From contig NZ_RAPY01000001.1 in the NCBI RefSeq assembly GCF_003610355.1, positions 1,976,500-2,040,499 on the forward strand: 64,000 bases of DNA. Direction: 5' to 3'. This stretch comes from Sphingobacterium detergens. GTDB taxonomy: Bacteria > Bacteroidota > Bacteroidia > Sphingobacteriales > Sphingobacteriaceae. Below, in pieces: positions 45,267 to 54,694 of this stretch. Each line of letters opens with the position of its first letter. The first letter of the stretch is position 1. Position numbers and translations under genes: made by a program. The notes under the pieces were generated by a model. It was not told the DNA's origin, ran no database searches, and saw nothing but the letters and a program-made list of their open reading frames with translations.

Positions 45267-47558
45267 CTAGCGAACAGCCACTAGATAAAAGTGGTCTCCT
45301 TTTTTTGTATCTATTTGTAGCCGGTTTCCTTTCATTAGCCATGTCTTTTTTCCATTTTTATGGCAGGAAACCTGTTTACCCGGCCAGGGGTTATCCAAGA
45401 TTAGTGGCTGTCCCTGTTCACTTGAAATTTCGACATAATCGACCGCCCCATCTCTGAGGTTCGATGATACTAAAAAAGCACCGTTGACACGCAAATTGGC
45501 AAATAGAGCATTCTGCTGTTTTGGCCATACAGGAAACAATTTTAAAACCGCACCATGCGTTCCACATAACATCTGATTTATTGTAGTCGGTACCGTGCTG
45601 CAATTCTCTATTCCATGTGGATTATCCAACTGAAATCCATTAGGATAAGTATGTCTACTATATTGGTTGAGATGTTGCAAAATACGATCGGCAGAATATC
45701 CCACCCGTACCGCCGCAGGAAAAAAACTATTGGTTCCATTGTTATCAGACCATCGTCCCATTTCTTCAATGGTATTCCGTGCGATATCGATTAGGTTCTG
45801 TTCGCTTTCCAGATCAATTTGCATGGCAGGAAAAATATGTTGTATGCCCAATGAATTATCGTTCCACCAAGCGGGTCCTTTTTCAGTATAGCGAAAAACC
45901 TGTTTCCCATTTCGTTCCTGAACAGGAAATACGGCTAAATTCTCTTTCACCTCCGCCCATTTTAGTGCTAACTGGTCGTCCATATTTAAATAGGCGCTTA
46001 AATCCATCGCAAGCTGTAATGTTTGCCTAGCAAGCCCAAGACTTAAGATCGGATTACTGTCTCCCACCGTTCCCTCATGGATGGCATCGTTGAAAATCAC
46101 ATAACGACCGTTGGCATCTTTCTTCACATAACTACTCCAAAACTGTGCTGCTCCCCGCACATAAGAGTATATTTTCCGCGCATAGCGACGATCATAAGTT
46201 GTATAAAATGCTGTAGCCATATTGGTCACACCATAGGATACATTACTCTTCTGTCCAAAGAACAAGCCTTGATACTCAACCTGTCCACCTTTGATGTATC
46301 CCCCAAATGTATTTTCCATAATTGCATTTTGACGGGTTGTCTCCATCCCTTTGGGACCTATCCCCACAGGATAGAGTAAACCGTCCGTAATCCCAGCAAT
46401 TTCCTTAGAATAAAACTTACCACGTTCCATAAAATCAAGTAATGGTTGTTCATATGAACTAGCTGCGCCAAGATGATTGGATGAATAAAGTCCATAATAG
46501 GGAGCCATGTAATTGTAGTTCAAATGATAATCACCATTCCAATTTGGAATTTCCTTGGTGATCCATGTCCCGAAAATTGGGGGAGCAAATTGGGTATCCC
46601 GACTACAGGAGCCCATCAAATAGTGTGAGCGGTAATATTGTTTTTCAATTAGCTTGTCGGGGATTTCAACATAGGACTCAGCCCAGAAGTCCGCCCACCA
46701 TTTTTTATGGGCATTTTCTAAAGCCCTCAGCTTCTTCGCTTTCAATCCATTCACTGTTTTTAGTACAGCTTGCGCACAATCTCTATTTTTGAAATTGGAC
46801 GACAATGCACAAACATAGGTTAACGAGTCTCCCACCTTCAAGTTGAAAGTAGGTTGCTGCCGTCCGAGTATCTTGCCCGCTGCTGCAGCTTTTGTCGGAA
46901 TATCAACCAGCGTATCGAAGCCCCTACTGATCAATGTCGTTCCGTTCGTTCCATGTTCCGTTTTCGTGACCGCTGGGAAAAGCATTTCCGTCGGTGGATT
47001 ATTTTTAAACTGATCTTTATCGGGGAGAAGGAGATCTATTTGTCCATTAATTGGTAGTGTCCCCTTATTTTGAAGATGTAAAATCAGACAGTCATTTTGA
47101 GCTGAAACAAAAGATTTAATCACCAGTAAGGCATCTCCAGACTTGAACGTAGAAGTCGCAATCGCTGTATAGAGATCAACATTTACTTGATAACTTGCTT
47201 TTTTCAGCATGGGCATACTAAGCTCTACCTTCCCTAATACGGCAGGATAAGATTCATTAAATCCAGATTTCAACCGCCAGAAATCGTTTCGTGCCAGATA
47301 ATAGCTTTGCTTTTCAGGAGGGCCAGCAATGGCAACTCCTGTACTTCCATTTCCCAATAACGGTGCGTCGACCGCTACTTGAGAGGGTATCCGTGCCGGT
47401 GGCTGGTCAAAATTGGTGGTATATTGCGACACGATGGCTTTACTTTTTTTCAATAATCCCTGTTTTGACAGAGCTTCTTGTGCTATACTCATGTTGCTAG
47501 AACAAAAACTCAGGATACAGGCAAAGAAAACAATCTTAAGATTTGACGATTTTATCAT
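45267..47558 (-). CDS. Exported GH95-like six-hairpin glycosidase
   Basis: The 763-residue protein has a signal peptide (about 1-26). APLLGNGSTGVAIAG near residue 65 corresponds to the PIGNGRLGAM motif of GH95, and the C-terminal stretch GFQLDNPHG with LKLFPVWPKQQ and LRVNGAFLV corresponds to the QIDGNFG, LLPALP and RARGGFEV motifs, with Asp645 matching the family's conserved Asp. The helical core (about 300-690) fits an (alpha/alpha)6 barrel. GH95 enzymes remove alpha-1,2-L-fucose or alpha-L-galactose. The identity is low enough by eye that a related but separate family is possible. It starts 24 bases after the GH120 stop, so they are cotranscribed. Confidence 0.7.
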   Translation of the reverse strand: MIKSSNLKIVFFACILSFCSSNMSIAQEALSKQGLLKKSKAIVSQYTTNFDQPPARIPSQVAVDAPLLGNGSTGVAIAGPPEKQSYYLARNDFWRLKSGFNESYPAVLGKVELSMPMLKKASYQVNVDLYTAIATSTFKSGDALLVIKSFVSAQNDCLILHLQNKGTLPINGQIDLLLPDKDQFKNNPPTEMLFPAVTKTEHGTNGTTLISRGFDTLVDIPTKAAAAGKILGRQQPTFNLKVGDSLTYVCALSSNFKNRDCAQAVLKTVNGLKAKKLRALENAHKKWWADFWAESYVEIPDKLIEKQYYRSHYLMGSCSRDTQFAPPIFGTWITKEIPNWNGDYHLNYNYMAPYYGLYSSNHLGAASSYEQPLLDFMERGKFYSKEIAGITDGLLYPVGIGPKGMETTRQNAIMENTFGGYIKGGQVEYQGLFFGQKSNVSYGVTNMATAFYTTYDRRYARKIYSYVRGAAQFWSSYVKKDANGRYVIFNDAIHEGTVGDSNPILSLGLARQTLQLAMDLSAYLNMDDQLALKWAEVKENLAVFPVQERNGKQVFRYTEKGPAWWNDNSLGIQHIFPAMQIDLESEQNLIDIARNTIEEMGRWSDNNGTNSFFPAAVRVGYSADRILQHLNQYSRHTYPNGFQLDNPHGIENCSTVPTTINQMLCGTHGAVLKLFPVWPKQQNALFANLRVNGAFLVSSNLRDGAVDYVEISSEQGQPLILDNPWPGKQVSCHKNGKKTWLMKGNRLQIDTKKGDHFYLVAVR

Positions 47559-47582
47559 AACACTTGATTGGGAAATTATCGG

Positions 47583-49538
47583 TTAATGTAGTAACTTTTT
47601 GGATTCAGACCATATCAATTGGGGTTTATCCCTTTTACTGATAGATTCAAAAGGACCCGGAAATGGGTTAGACGACTTTCTTTTTTCACCAAAATAGTCG
47701 CGATCAATCTGAAGTGCTGATCCATCATGATTCTCGAAAGGCAATTGCGAAATTACCGTTGGCAACAATGATTTAGAAGTCACCAGGTTCCTTTTTTGTT
47801 TTGACCATTTTTCGGAGAATGGGAATGCCAGATAAACTTCACCATCTTTTTCCATTAGCTCGACGTCAGCTACCTCTTTCATATCAATTAATGCGTCCTT
47901 TTCCACTGCGGCGTGCATTACATAGGATTTCATTTGCTGTTGGGCATCAGCATGAATTTCGCCCATTCGTTCATTGACCTTATTGGTCGCAACCCCGATA
48001 CTGCCCTTTAAATAAATATTTCCATCTAACAAAACAGGAAGGTAGGCTTTGTTATAATCGCTAATATCTGCTCCTTTTGCAAAAATATTATTGATGAACT
48101 GCACGTCGCCACCGGGATTATCTTTTAACGCGACAAGTCCTGTTGAATGCGGTTTAAGATAGGGTGTCAATCGGCTATCGTAGGCTATTACTTCGATTTT
48201 TCCAGCAAAAAGATTATGTACAAATGCTGCTCCTTGCGCATTCATTGATAGATTTTTTGTAGAGAGCATGACGTTATTGGCCAATATAGCAGGTCCATGC
48301 GTCACCTCCAAAAATACATCAAGATCATTGTGGTCAAATAAGTTGTTCGTGATCTGTGCTCCCTGAGCCATCCAATCTAACCAAATCCCCATATTTGTCC
48401 GGAAAATGTGATTATTTCTGATGCTCACATCTACTGCACCGTGAAATTTTATTCCGGCCATTTCCGCTCCCGTAAACAAGCGTTCGATATGGATATCATG
48501 GATGGTATTGTCTTCGACTGTACTAAATGAACAGCCCATGCTCCCAACAATACCAGCCTGCTCACAATAGGCAATCTTATTATTGCCTACATAATGACTA
48601 CCGACACTATCTTTATTCCACCCAAAAGCTAGCGCTCTTTTTATTGTGCCGACATAGCCTTCGGCAGACTCCGTATCTCTATTATCGTAGTCATCGCCAT
48701 ATTTTCCCAATGCAATTCCAACACATTTAGAGTACTGTATAGTATTGTTTACGATGCGCCAGCCTTTGCTCCAATGCGTACCCAAAAGCCCCTCCTGCTC
48801 GGCTGTTGGCGGAGCCCAGTTGGTAGCAGCTTGTTCCAGTACAAAACCGTCCACGGTAATGAAATTGACAAAAGGTTGGTCAGGATAGAAAACCCGACGG
48901 CGTACATTAATCTCTACTTTTCGTTGATTAGGGTCGGCATGTGGAAATCGAGCCCATATTGATGTCTTCTCCCGATCTACCGAAGCCCACCATCCCCCCT
49001 TGGGAGAATGATCTTCCAACAGCTGTTCTTTGGAAGTGGCTTCCATCAGCCAATGTCCATTGAGATAGACTGCTCCACGATGATATTTACGTTCTTTGGG
49101 TGTCGGCCAAAACCAGTCCCCCCGAATCTCCTCCTGATAGGGATTGAAAGCACCAAAGAATGAATTAGGTAATTCTAATTGCCAGATATCGTCTTGTAAA
49201 AATTTCCAGCCTTTCACTTCTTCTGAGCCCTTGATGACGACCTTTTCGCCCTTCGCCGCACGGTAGATAATCCGTTTTGTCTCCGAAAGCCCACCTCTTG
49301 GCGGAACAATATGCTCTCGGTAGACTCCTTCATGGACCGTGATGATATCACCGGGCATAGCGAGCTTCGCCGCCGCCATAATGGTTCGGAGTGGCTTTTC
49401 CCGCGTACCAGCCTGTCCATCTTTACCCCCGATAGCAACATGATATTCCTTAGATTTCGAGTCCGTTTGAGCGACCAAAGAACCGATACTGAAGAGGAAA
49501 CTACATACAATCAAAAACTTTACTTTCATTCGCATCAT
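47583..49538 (-). CDS. Exported GH120 beta-xylosidase-like enzyme
   Basis: The 651-residue protein has a signal peptide (about 1-24) and a right-handed parallel beta-helix. Several segments agree closely with Thermoanaerobacterium XylC, the founding GH120 beta-xylosidase, as I remember it: GDIITVHEGVYRE, LPNSFFGAFNPYQEE, WAPPTAEQEGLLG, HWSKGWRI and GIWLDWMAQG. Asp388 in WLDW and Glu411 in FLEVTHGP have the same 23-residue spacing as the nucleophile and acid/base pair reported for that enzyme. It should release xylose from the non-reducing ends of xylo-oligosaccharides, probably in the periplasm. Two ATG codons (49538 and 49529) could start it. Confidence 0.82.
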   Translation of the reverse strand: MMRMKVKFLIVCSFLFSIGSLVAQTDSKSKEYHVAIGGKDGQAGTREKPLRTIMAAAKLAMPGDIITVHEGVYREHIVPPRGGLSETKRIIYRAAKGEKVVIKGSEEVKGWKFLQDDIWQLELPNSFFGAFNPYQEEIRGDWFWPTPKERKYHRGAVYLNGHWLMEATSKEQLLEDHSPKGGWWASVDREKTSIWARFPHADPNQRKVEINVRRRVFYPDQPFVNFITVDGFVLEQAATNWAPPTAEQEGLLGTHWSKGWRIVNNTIQYSKCVGIALGKYGDDYDNRDTESAEGYVGTIKRALAFGWNKDSVGSHYVGNNKIAYCEQAGIVGSMGCSFSTVEDNTIHDIHIERLFTGAEMAGIKFHGAVDVSIRNNHIFRTNMGIWLDWMAQGAQITNNLFDHNDLDVFLEVTHGPAILANNVMLSTKNLSMNAQGAAFVHNLFAGKIEVIAYDSRLTPYLKPHSTGLVALKDNPGGDVQFINNIFAKGADISDYNKAYLPVLLDGNIYLKGSIGVATNKVNERMGEIHADAQQQMKSYVMHAAVEKDALIDMKEVADVELMEKDGEVYLAFPFSEKWSKQKRNLVTSKSLLPTVISQLPFENHDGSALQIDRDYFGEKRKSSNPFPGPFESISKRDKPQLIWSESKKLLH

Positions 49539-49591
49539 TTAAATTTTAGTAAAAGCCTGGATTCCGCTTAAACAGAACACAGGCTTTCTTT

Positions 49592-51871
49592 TTAATAACC
49601 TTTTGCACGAGTCAATTTTGATAGAAGTTTTTTACCTGAGCCATCTTTATTCAGGCGATAAAGATTCCAATGATCTTTATCCAATTCCTCCAGCCTAAAG
49701 CTTTGGCTTGGATCCACCAGATTCTTTTTCACCCATCTGGGAAAGGCATTTGCAGCACGTGCATTTTCCCAAGTACGGATTGTCTTGAAGATAGCATCCT
49801 TCTGCAGACAACTTTCCACCTGTTGCTGATTCAATTTCAGACTATAAGTCGAGCCAGTCCCCACAGACATCGCCTGGATATGTTCATACTCTTCGACAGT
49901 GGATTTTTCTGTAATTGGGAAATTTCCACCCATACCTGCCGGAAAGAAATTGGCATAGCAAACGTCACGTAAGTCTTTCCCCTGACTTGTCGCACTCCCC
50001 CATTCCCGCGTCTGCGCATCGTACAGGTTCTTTCCTCCACCAACATTCCATATACTCTGGTAATGCCAAGATCCCTCTGATAATGTAGCACCAGTAAAGC
50101 GAATATCCGCCAGGCCATGTTGTTTCGCCCTTTCAAACATTTTGCGAAAAAAACGTTTTGCGGAATAATAGCCATGACCATTGTTAAATAGAAATTCCTG
50201 ACCGTCAAAATCATAATAGCCCAGACCGTTGATCGCACATACATCGGCATAATATTCGGCTATTTTATCCTGTAACTGTATATTCGGGATCAGGCCATCA
50301 TAACCATAGTTAATTGTTACCTGCAATTTATACAAGGTATCGTTCGCTTGATGTGCTGTTGCTTTGGAATCCCAATAACCACGTTTTACATTCAATAATC
50401 TATACGGCTTGGTGTCGCTTACACCCAAATAATGGATAAGTTCTTTTCCGATTTTAATCATATTCAAACTTTTGACATGCCCTTCCCAACTTCCGATCTC
50501 CTCCAAATGCGTAGGGTCGTCTACATAGATTAAGGTATCGGTAGCACTGATACCTTTTGCTAGAAGTCTTTTTTGCTGATACCAGATACTGTCACTTGGA
50601 ACGGGGCTCGCATCTTTTGTTCCTGGAGCCAGGGCATTTGTAATCGGTGTACGACCGATCACAATATTATGTTTAGCGGCTAATACAGCATATTCCTTAT
50701 GAGAAAGCGCATTCCCCTTCGAGAATTTCAACGGTTTATGTTCAAAGTTTTTACCATCAATGTACCCCTCATTACCACGGTCTGGACGTAGAAATCCTTG
50801 GTCGTACAAGCTGATTGCCTTAAATCCCAAACGATCTGTATATTTGATCATATTATCGTAATAGCCGCCTTCAGTCAATATATCTGGCACATAGGCCGCT
50901 GGATCTTTCACCCATTTGCCATTTACTGTAGGGTACGGTAGACCTTCTTTACGCACAATATCTTGTACCACATCCATCAAAGCAGTACTATCCGGGCTAC
51001 CCCAAAAAGCGACCGTGGACCCGATAAAGTCGACTCCGGGAATAGGCTGTACCTGCAAATGATTCGGCTTGTTGGAAGGCATATTAGGAATCAGCGAATA
51101 GTAGACTTCGCGTGGACTTCTACGATCACGGGATTGGTAAGAAATTGAAATTCGTCCATTCTTATCGACCTCGGCCGCATTTCCATACATAATTCGATAA
51201 TAGGGTTCCTTATGTGCATAAAAGGCAACATCACTGATACCGTTCCCCCCTAAAGTAAACACTTGTCCTTCGTGTAAATTATTTGGCAAGGGAAAGCGTG
51301 AAGCATCCGGTGAATGGATAATATACTGAAACGGAGCCGCATCACCCTGAATATCTGCCGTTCCGCCCAAAGTATTATCATTTAAGGCCAGCATACCGAT
51401 GGCATAATTTATGGATTCACTTGTATCCCTACTTACACCGATAATCTCCCCCAATAAATTGGTAATGTTTGTATGGTAAGAACCCCATTGAATCGCCTCA
51501 ATTTCCTCCGAATTGGTCAACGAGAGTAATTTCATCTTGAAATATTTCGCCTGGGGTAATATGCTGATCCGTGCTGTAGAACCGTTCGGATAGCGTAAAG
51601 TCATAATCTTATCACTAGCAGAATAACTGGCTTGTTCCGGATAGTTGTATAGTCTTTTCTTGGCATTATAAATCACCATTAAGGGCGAAGGTTTGTCTGC
51701 TGGACTAAACTCACGGTTCGGTTTCTTTGTCATGTTCTGCATGCTCGTGATATAGCCCTTCTGGTCTATCACAATCTTAAAATAATCTGTTTTTAATGTT
51801 GTCTGACTATAGCCTGCAGCCGATAGTCCCATCAACCCGAGACATAGTAATTTAGTTTTCAAAAATTTCAT
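49592..51871 (-). CDS. Large exported protein, putative glycoside hydrolase of unassigned family
   Basis: The 759-residue protein has a signal peptide (about 1-22, AAGYSQ). Residues about 25-290 look like a beta-sandwich of the type found before galactosidase barrels (YFKIVIDQKGYITSMQNMTKKPNREF, LRYPNGSTARISILPQAKYFKMKLL). The middle and end look like a (beta/alpha)8 barrel: YDNMIKYTDRLGFKAISLYDQGFLRP, HNIVIGRTPITNALAPG, INGLGYYDFDGQEFLFNNGHGYYSAKRFF. Acidic residues in YYDFDGQEF are attractive catalytic candidates. I cannot place it in a numbered family. It lies 53 bases upstream of the GH120 gene and is part of the same operon. Confidence 0.55.
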   Translation of the reverse strand: MKFLKTKLLCLGLMGLSAAGYSQTTLKTDYFKIVIDQKGYITSMQNMTKKPNREFSPADKPSPLMVIYNAKKRLYNYPEQASYSASDKIMTLRYPNGSTARISILPQAKYFKMKLLSLTNSEEIEAIQWGSYHTNITNLLGEIIGVSRDTSESINYAIGMLALNDNTLGGTADIQGDAAPFQYIIHSPDASRFPLPNNLHEGQVFTLGGNGISDVAFYAHKEPYYRIMYGNAAEVDKNGRISISYQSRDRRSPREVYYSLIPNMPSNKPNHLQVQPIPGVDFIGSTVAFWGSPDSTALMDVVQDIVRKEGLPYPTVNGKWVKDPAAYVPDILTEGGYYDNMIKYTDRLGFKAISLYDQGFLRPDRGNEGYIDGKNFEHKPLKFSKGNALSHKEYAVLAAKHNIVIGRTPITNALAPGTKDASPVPSDSIWYQQKRLLAKGISATDTLIYVDDPTHLEEIGSWEGHVKSLNMIKIGKELIHYLGVSDTKPYRLLNVKRGYWDSKATAHQANDTLYKLQVTINYGYDGLIPNIQLQDKIAEYYADVCAINGLGYYDFDGQEFLFNNGHGYYSAKRFFRKMFERAKQHGLADIRFTGATLSEGSWHYQSIWNVGGGKNLYDAQTREWGSATSQGKDLRDVCYANFFPAGMGGNFPITEKSTVEEYEHIQAMSVGTGSTYSLKLNQQQVESCLQKDAIFKTIRTWENARAANAFPRWVKKNLVDPSQSFRLEELDKDHWNLYRLNKDGSGKKLLSKLTRAKGY

Positions 51872-51912
51872 TAGCTTTATTTTTAAACATCTTGTATCTG
51901 TACTGCCCCTCC

Positions 51913-54165
51913 TTATATCGTTATCTGAACCGTGTCCCCAGCTTTGATTTTTATTTTTTTACTCCAGTCCAAAAAAGCATTTTCTCCCAAAGGTTTCGTT
52001 GATTGGACGGCATCTTCTGCCAGCAGCGAGACATTCGCGTCATAGCTTGTTGGATTATACAATGTCATAGCTAAACCCTGACTTGTTTTCTTGATCGCTT
52101 TCACGATAATATGATCAAAGGCATAAGCAGTCCCTTTGTCCTTGCGAACGTAAAGTCCCGGTATCTCCAAGGCCATTAACGCGCCATTGGTTTCATTCCA
52201 TCCTGTTTTTCCACCATCGCCACGCGATCCTCGACTATCTGCATCACAATACGTCAGGCGTTCGGTAATCTTTCCATTTGGTTGGATACCTTCAGCGTGA
52301 GCATGAATAACATCGCGGATCAGGTCAGCATACAAGCTTATTCCCGTTTCCCGAAAAAGTTTAAATAGCACATCACCGGACTGTGTACAGAAGCCTGGAG
52401 CACCATGCTTATTTTGCGTGCTGGCCCATACAGCTCCTGTTAGGTTAGCTCCCAATTTAGCGAGAGCTGTATTTTCGGGTAGCTGATAGGGAAAAGATAC
52501 CGTCCATGAAGCGGTGTAATTTGCTAGATCTTTTGCCTGCTCCAGATACATCCGGTTTCCAGTCTGTTCAAAAAGTGTCATCAACGAAGTAGTCAAAGCG
52601 ATTGCGGTTTCGGAGTCCGCATTTTGAAGTATATCGCCACAGGCCCCCGAAGTAAAACCAACCAGTGCAAAATCATCGTAATATTTTTTTGCAGCCTCTT
52701 TTGCTATCAGCAGATAATTGTCGTTTTTAAAATAAGAGGCCGCCAATGTGAGTCCCGCAACAGCCATCGCTCCCCCTGTTGTATTATAAGCTGCAACTTT
52801 ACCAGATTCAACGGCCAAATAATTACCCCAAGTTCCTTCCTCACGCCAAGTTTTCACAAATGCATCCGCAAGTTGCCGGGTTGAGTTTTCCCACTCTTTG
52901 ACAATCAAAGAAGATTTACCCTGTTTTTTCAATAACATAAACTGCTTCACCATCCAGTACAGGACATCGGCATTTTTACGCGTCAATCCGATACCTGGAT
53001 TTAGTTTGGCGCCATCCCGATAAATAACTTGGCCATCTGCACCAAGCACATCATAGTAATAACCGCTGGCGCCACGCCCCTGAGGAAGTGCGAAATTGAA
53101 TGTGCTGTTCACTCGTCCAAAATGTACACTATCGCCCAGTGCAAGCATAGGATAGGTATTGATCAATCCACCAACCCAGCCATAGGACATCCAATCTGCA
53201 TTTTCAGGACAGTAAAATCCCACCTTATCTTTTGAATAATAACGTTCATCAATATTTTTTGCCATGCGGGACAGGACTTCACTCATCGGCATTAAATTAC
53301 GGGGAGATGCTTCCCTGAGGTGTAGTTTCCGCTCCTTCATAAAACGATCGTAGAGGCTAGCGACATTCTCGGCTTGAAATTCTATCCTAGTGACCCGAAT
53401 CTCAAGTTCATCACCTGGGGCTACAGTGATCCCACGATCGGGGCTATCGCTAAAACCGATAAACTCGGGTTTACGTGATCTTACTCCAGGAGCACTGACA
53501 ACAAAACTAGCCATGCTCCGATCTGAGCTTTCTTCAACAATTAACGCATGGTCTTTCACCTCACTTTTCCATGTGATACCTTGATCTGTAAAAAGAAAAA
53601 CTCCTCTTTTTTGCTTGCGGTCCAGGTAGGCCATCAGTGGCGTGGTAGTATTACTTATATTGACCTCCAATTGGGAGCGTGCGCCAAATTCAGGGGAAAG
53701 CTGGGGAATCGGATTGGATGTTAGTGCCAAATCCTTTCGATAATAATCCGTTTTGTCTAGCCCTGTCGCATATTCGCGGTTAACAATACGTTGTCTATTA
53801 CCATTATAGACGACAGCAGGGATCATAACAAAATTATCGCTAGACCAATCATATGCATCAAAAGCTACGGCTACCCCCACATCTTTCATGGCCTTTTTCG
53901 CCTTAAAAATAAATCGGTAACTTACCGCATTGTCCCCTATCTTTTTCAAAATCTCCTGCTTGACATCCCAGTTGTCGGAATGTATGTCTATAACAGAACT
54001 TTGCTTTAATTTTGCACCCTCATAATGGCAGTCCAATAAACGGAATACCACTTTTTTATCCTGCTGTTTGGGTAACCAGTCCTGAGAAAAACTATTGAAT
54101 GTAGTTACACAGAGCAACAGGCTTCCCACTATTTTTTTTAGTAGTATATTGTATTTGCTTCTCAT
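51913..54165 (-). CDS. Large exported protein, putative (alpha/alpha)6-barrel hydrolase of unassigned family
   Basis: The 750-residue protein begins with an export leader (about 1-28, FNSFSQ). Up to about residue 280 it is strand-rich, like an N-terminal beta-sandwich. From about 300 to 670 it is helical with hairpin repeats and aromatic/acidic loops: YCPENADWMSYGWVGGLINTYPML, GRGASGYYYDVLGADGQVIYRDGAK, YNTTGGAMAVAGLTLAASYF, VGFTSGACGDILQNADSETAIALTT, GGKTGWNETNGALMALE. A short beta domain closes it. This suggests a six-hairpin enzyme acting on oligosaccharides, family unknown. It is the first gene of the operon and is divergent from the AraC regulator. Confidence 0.55.
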   Translation of the reverse strand: MRSKYNILLKKIVGSLLLCVTTFNSFSQDWLPKQQDKKVVFRLLDCHYEGAKLKQSSVIDIHSDNWDVKQEILKKIGDNAVSYRFIFKAKKAMKDVGVAVAFDAYDWSSDNFVMIPAVVYNGNRQRIVNREYATGLDKTDYYRKDLALTSNPIPQLSPEFGARSQLEVNISNTTTPLMAYLDRKQKRGVFLFTDQGITWKSEVKDHALIVEESSDRSMASFVVSAPGVRSRKPEFIGFSDSPDRGITVAPGDELEIRVTRIEFQAENVASLYDRFMKERKLHLREASPRNLMPMSEVLSRMAKNIDERYYSKDKVGFYCPENADWMSYGWVGGLINTYPMLALGDSVHFGRVNSTFNFALPQGRGASGYYYDVLGADGQVIYRDGAKLNPGIGLTRKNADVLYWMVKQFMLLKKQGKSSLIVKEWENSTRQLADAFVKTWREEGTWGNYLAVESGKVAAYNTTGGAMAVAGLTLAASYFKNDNYLLIAKEAAKKYYDDFALVGFTSGACGDILQNADSETAIALTTSLMTLFEQTGNRMYLEQAKDLANYTASWTVSFPYQLPENTALAKLGANLTGAVWASTQNKHGAPGFCTQSGDVLFKLFRETGISLYADLIRDVIHAHAEGIQPNGKITERLTYCDADSRGSRGDGGKTGWNETNGALMALEIPGLYVRKDKGTAYAFDHIIVKAIKKTSQGLAMTLYNPTSYDANVSLLAEDAVQSTKPLGENAFLDWSKKIKIKAGDTVQITI

Positions 54166-54211
54166 CTATTAGATTTATTATTCTGATCAATAGTCGTTGG
54201 ATAACATAAGT

Positions 54212-54237
54212 AGTTGGGTCGTAATAATAGCCCAACT
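54212..54237. promoter_or_regulatory. Inverted repeat in the leader of the hydrolase operon
   Basis: AGTTGGG at 54212-54218 pairs with CCCAACT at 54231-54237 around 12 bases. It lies 47-72 bases before the first hydrolase ATG on the minus strand and could be an operator or a leader hairpin. Confidence 0.35.
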
Positions 54238-54625
54238 TCCACACGGGTCAAAAGGTACTCTAAATTATACCGCGACTTTTTCATTTTTATATCATACAGT
54301 GTATGCAAAATTACTTCCGGATCTTTCCATAGATCTGCTCTATCACTTAATTCACAAAATTGCTAAACTCATGAAATTCACATCGAGATCATCATTCTAT
54401 TTCAATTTTACTCCCTGTACACTGAATTTATACTTTCCAGGCCATAAACAAGCGTATTCTATTGAACATGGTTATTTGTATCATTTATATAGCTCAGGTT
54501 ATCTGTAAATTTCGCGATTATATAAAAACCGAACCACCAATAAATTGCTCTTTTATTATGTTATTTTGCATAGGACATTTGATACATGGACATCTTAAAT
54601 GCTATAAATTAACAAAAATTTTCTC

Positions 54626-54633
54626 TACCTTTA
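54626..54633 (+). promoter_or_regulatory. -7-like element (TACCTTTA) of the AraC gene
   Basis: TACCTTTA matches TAnnTTTG except at the last base and lies 11 bases ahead of the GCAACCGGTTGC palindrome and 62 bases ahead of the ATG. Confidence 0.4.
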
Positions 54634-54643
54634 ACTAAATTAT

Positions 54644-54655
54644 GCAACCGGTTGC
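54644..54655. promoter_or_regulatory. Perfect palindrome GCAACCGGTTGC, operator-like
   Basis: This 12-base perfect palindrome with a central CG step looks like LacI/GalR-family operators. It lies just after the -7-like element, where a bound repressor would block transcription of the AraC gene. No LacI-type regulator is encoded in the window. Confidence 0.5.
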
Positions 54656-54694
54656 TATAATGCAAGGATTTTTAAACGATTTAAAGCTTTTATT

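Larger units (their letters stand above)
54166..54694. other. 529-base divergent control region of the second glycan locus
   Basis: This region separates the first hydrolase gene (minus) from the AraC gene (plus). It holds a 7-bp inverted repeat at 54212-54237, a -7-like element at 54626-54633 and a perfect 12-bp palindrome at 54644-54655. Possible minus-strand promoter sequence TACCTTTTG lies at 54249-54257. I see no gene. Confidence 0.5.
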
